A stretch of DNA of 64,000 nt from Novosphingobium decolorationis (GTDB taxonomy: Bacteria; Pseudomonadota; Alphaproteobacteria; Sphingomonadales; Sphingomonadaceae). Both the position numbers and the translations under genes were made by a program. This document shows, piece after piece, positions 63,101 to 64,000 of this stretch. The DNA lies in contig NZ_CP054856.1 of NCBI RefSeq assembly GCF_018417475.1, forward strand, positions 2,511,001-2,575,000, read 5' to 3'. The notes beneath the pieces were generated by a model. That model saw only the letters and a program-made list of their open reading frames with translations, did no database searches and was not told the DNA's origin. Within the stretch, counting starts at the first letter, position 1; every line of letters starts with the position of its first letter.

Positions 63101-64000
63101 GTGCATTGATCAGTACCCATGTGCCCATTGGCGCATTCCGATGGACATGATGCGCCAGGGCTGATCGACGAGCTTGTTCCATGCGAAGCAGCAGTGGTCG
63201 ACGATGTCGTCGTAGGATTTGAAGATGCGGTTCGACAGCCAGTTGTCGCGCATGAACTGCCAGACGTTTTCGACTGGGTTGAGTTCGGGGCATCTCGGCG
63301 GCAGCGGCATCAGGGTGATGTTGGGAGGCACGACCAGTTCGGCCGATCCGTGCCATCCGGCCTGATCGAGCAGGAGGACTGCATGCGCGCCTGGCGCGAC
63401 GTGGAAGGCAATTTCCTCGAGATGCATGCTCATTGCCTCGCTGTTGCAACGGGGCATGACGATGCCGGCGGCCTTGCCTTCGGCGGGACAGATCGCGCCG
63501 AACAGCCATGCCGAGGAGCGACGCTGGTCCTTCGGCGCCGATGGCCGGGTTCCGCGCTTCGCCCAGCGCCGGGTAAGCTTGGTCTGCTGGCCGATGCGGG
63601 CCTCGTCCTGCCACCATAGCTCTATCGGCGTTCCTCTCGGAGCCGCCGCTTGATTTGCGCCAGACGGGCGCCGAAGTTTTAAAATCGACGATGTCATCGC
63701 GCTTCTGGCCACGATGGCGCGGCCGGGCCGAGAGCTTGCGATAACCCATCGCACGAAGCTCGCGCCCGAGAGTGTGGCGTGTGACCGACAGCTCGAACTC
63801 GTCCCAGACCCACAGCGCCAGGTCAGCAAGCCGCCAACGCACGACGCCATGCGCCGCGGGGATCGGCCCCGCCTCGACGATCTCGGCGAGCCGGGCGCGC
63901 TGCTCGTCGTTCAGGATCGAAGCCCGCCCCGGAGCTTTGCGCGTTGCCAGACCGTCGGGACCTCCGTCGTTGAACCGCAGAACCCAGTCGCGCACGATCT
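63091..64000 (-). mobile_element. IS630-family insertion sequence (continues past the window)
   Basis: The left end is near 63091-63106, placed by where recombinase homology ceases; a TA dinucleotide at 63091 would fit the TA target of this family. The element carries one transposase gene, frameshifted, and runs off the window. The terminal repeats cannot be confirmed because the other end is outside. Confidence 0.75.
63110..64000 (-). pseudogene. IS630-family transposase, frameshifted and truncated by window edge
   Basis: The N-terminal HTH part is read in one frame (DWVLRFNDGGPDGL... to QKRDDIVDF, about 63690). The catalytic part is in another (IELWWQDEARIGQQ to RIMSIGMRQWAHGY), with DDE residues in WWQDEARIG, VLLLDQAGWHG and CPELNPVENVW. 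Between them, about 20 codons fit the family (KNFGARLAQIKRRLRE) only in a third frame. Two single-base losses are therefore needed, so it is probably a pseudogene, not a programmed frameshift. Confidence 0.78.

Noticed and set aside
63640..63700. Programmed ribosomal frameshift in the IS630 transposase
   Set aside because: A TTTTAAAAC stretch is present, but the intervening family-like sequence fits only a third frame, so two separate shifts would be needed. Decay is simpler.

Overview
The window is a GC-rich chromosomal segment from an alphaproteobacterium. The protein sequences and gene order (coxB-coxA-ctaB-ctaG-coxC-surf1-thrC, rsmE-gshA, a YfgM-like TPR gene with bamB, a small lipoprotein between argH and lysA) look most like Sphingomonadales such as Novosphingobium. 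That placement is inference from family resemblance; no 16S rRNA gene is present.

Most of the window is ordinary core genome. 1-4.7 kb holds a DsbA-like fragment, smc and a DUF3598-like gene. 4.8-11.5 kb holds soxR with a divergent VOC gene, an SRAP peptidase, ubiA, a secreted M20 peptidase, rsmE and gshA. 11.5-20.6 kb holds an ICMT-like membrane enzyme, the TPR/bamB envelope pair, a glycosyltransferase, an alpha/beta hydrolase, selO and an aldehyde dehydrogenase. 20.8-30.5 kb holds lipoproteins, rarD, pyrC, a lysR/pirin/nitroreductase locus, ygfZ and two related GNAT acetyltransferases. 30.8-35.7 kb holds rplU-rpmA, a pterin operon (folB, a 113-aa unknown, moaA, moaD, moaE) and an HNH gene. 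38.4-47.1 kb is a long minus-strand run for the aa3-type cytochrome c oxidase, its heme O synthase and copper/SURF1 assembly factors, then thrC and a methyltransferase. 47.3-53.9 kb is a plus-strand run with pyrE, pdxJ, acpS, lepB, an AI-2E-type permease, a DUF3089 hydrolase, ruvX and a CAP protein. 54.0-61.6 kb holds a siroheme-synthase N-terminal protein, lysA, a small lipoprotein, argH, a TlpA-like lipoprotein, ada and a chemotaxis receptor.

Two stretches are accessory in character. 36.0-38.3 kb is visibly richer in A+T and contains a TonB-C-like protein, a heavily deleted IS3-family element with recognisable terminal repeats, and the 3' fragment of another gene. 61.7-64.0 kb begins at tRNA-Gly(CCC) and holds a dead large serine recombinase: it carries a nonsense codon, is split by an IS630-family insertion, and its reading frame runs antisense through the tRNA. 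This is probably the edge of a decayed island that continues past the window.

The most distinctive feature is a family of about twelve intergenic palindromic repeats built from two hairpin modules whose central ten bases are reverse complements. Full copies fit closely into the gaps between convergent genes. Other notable sites are a SoxR-type operator in front of the VOC gene, a perfect 11-bp inverted repeat upstream of the DUF3598-like gene, a lysR/pirin operator-like dyad, and a possible structured RNA near 21.8 kb.
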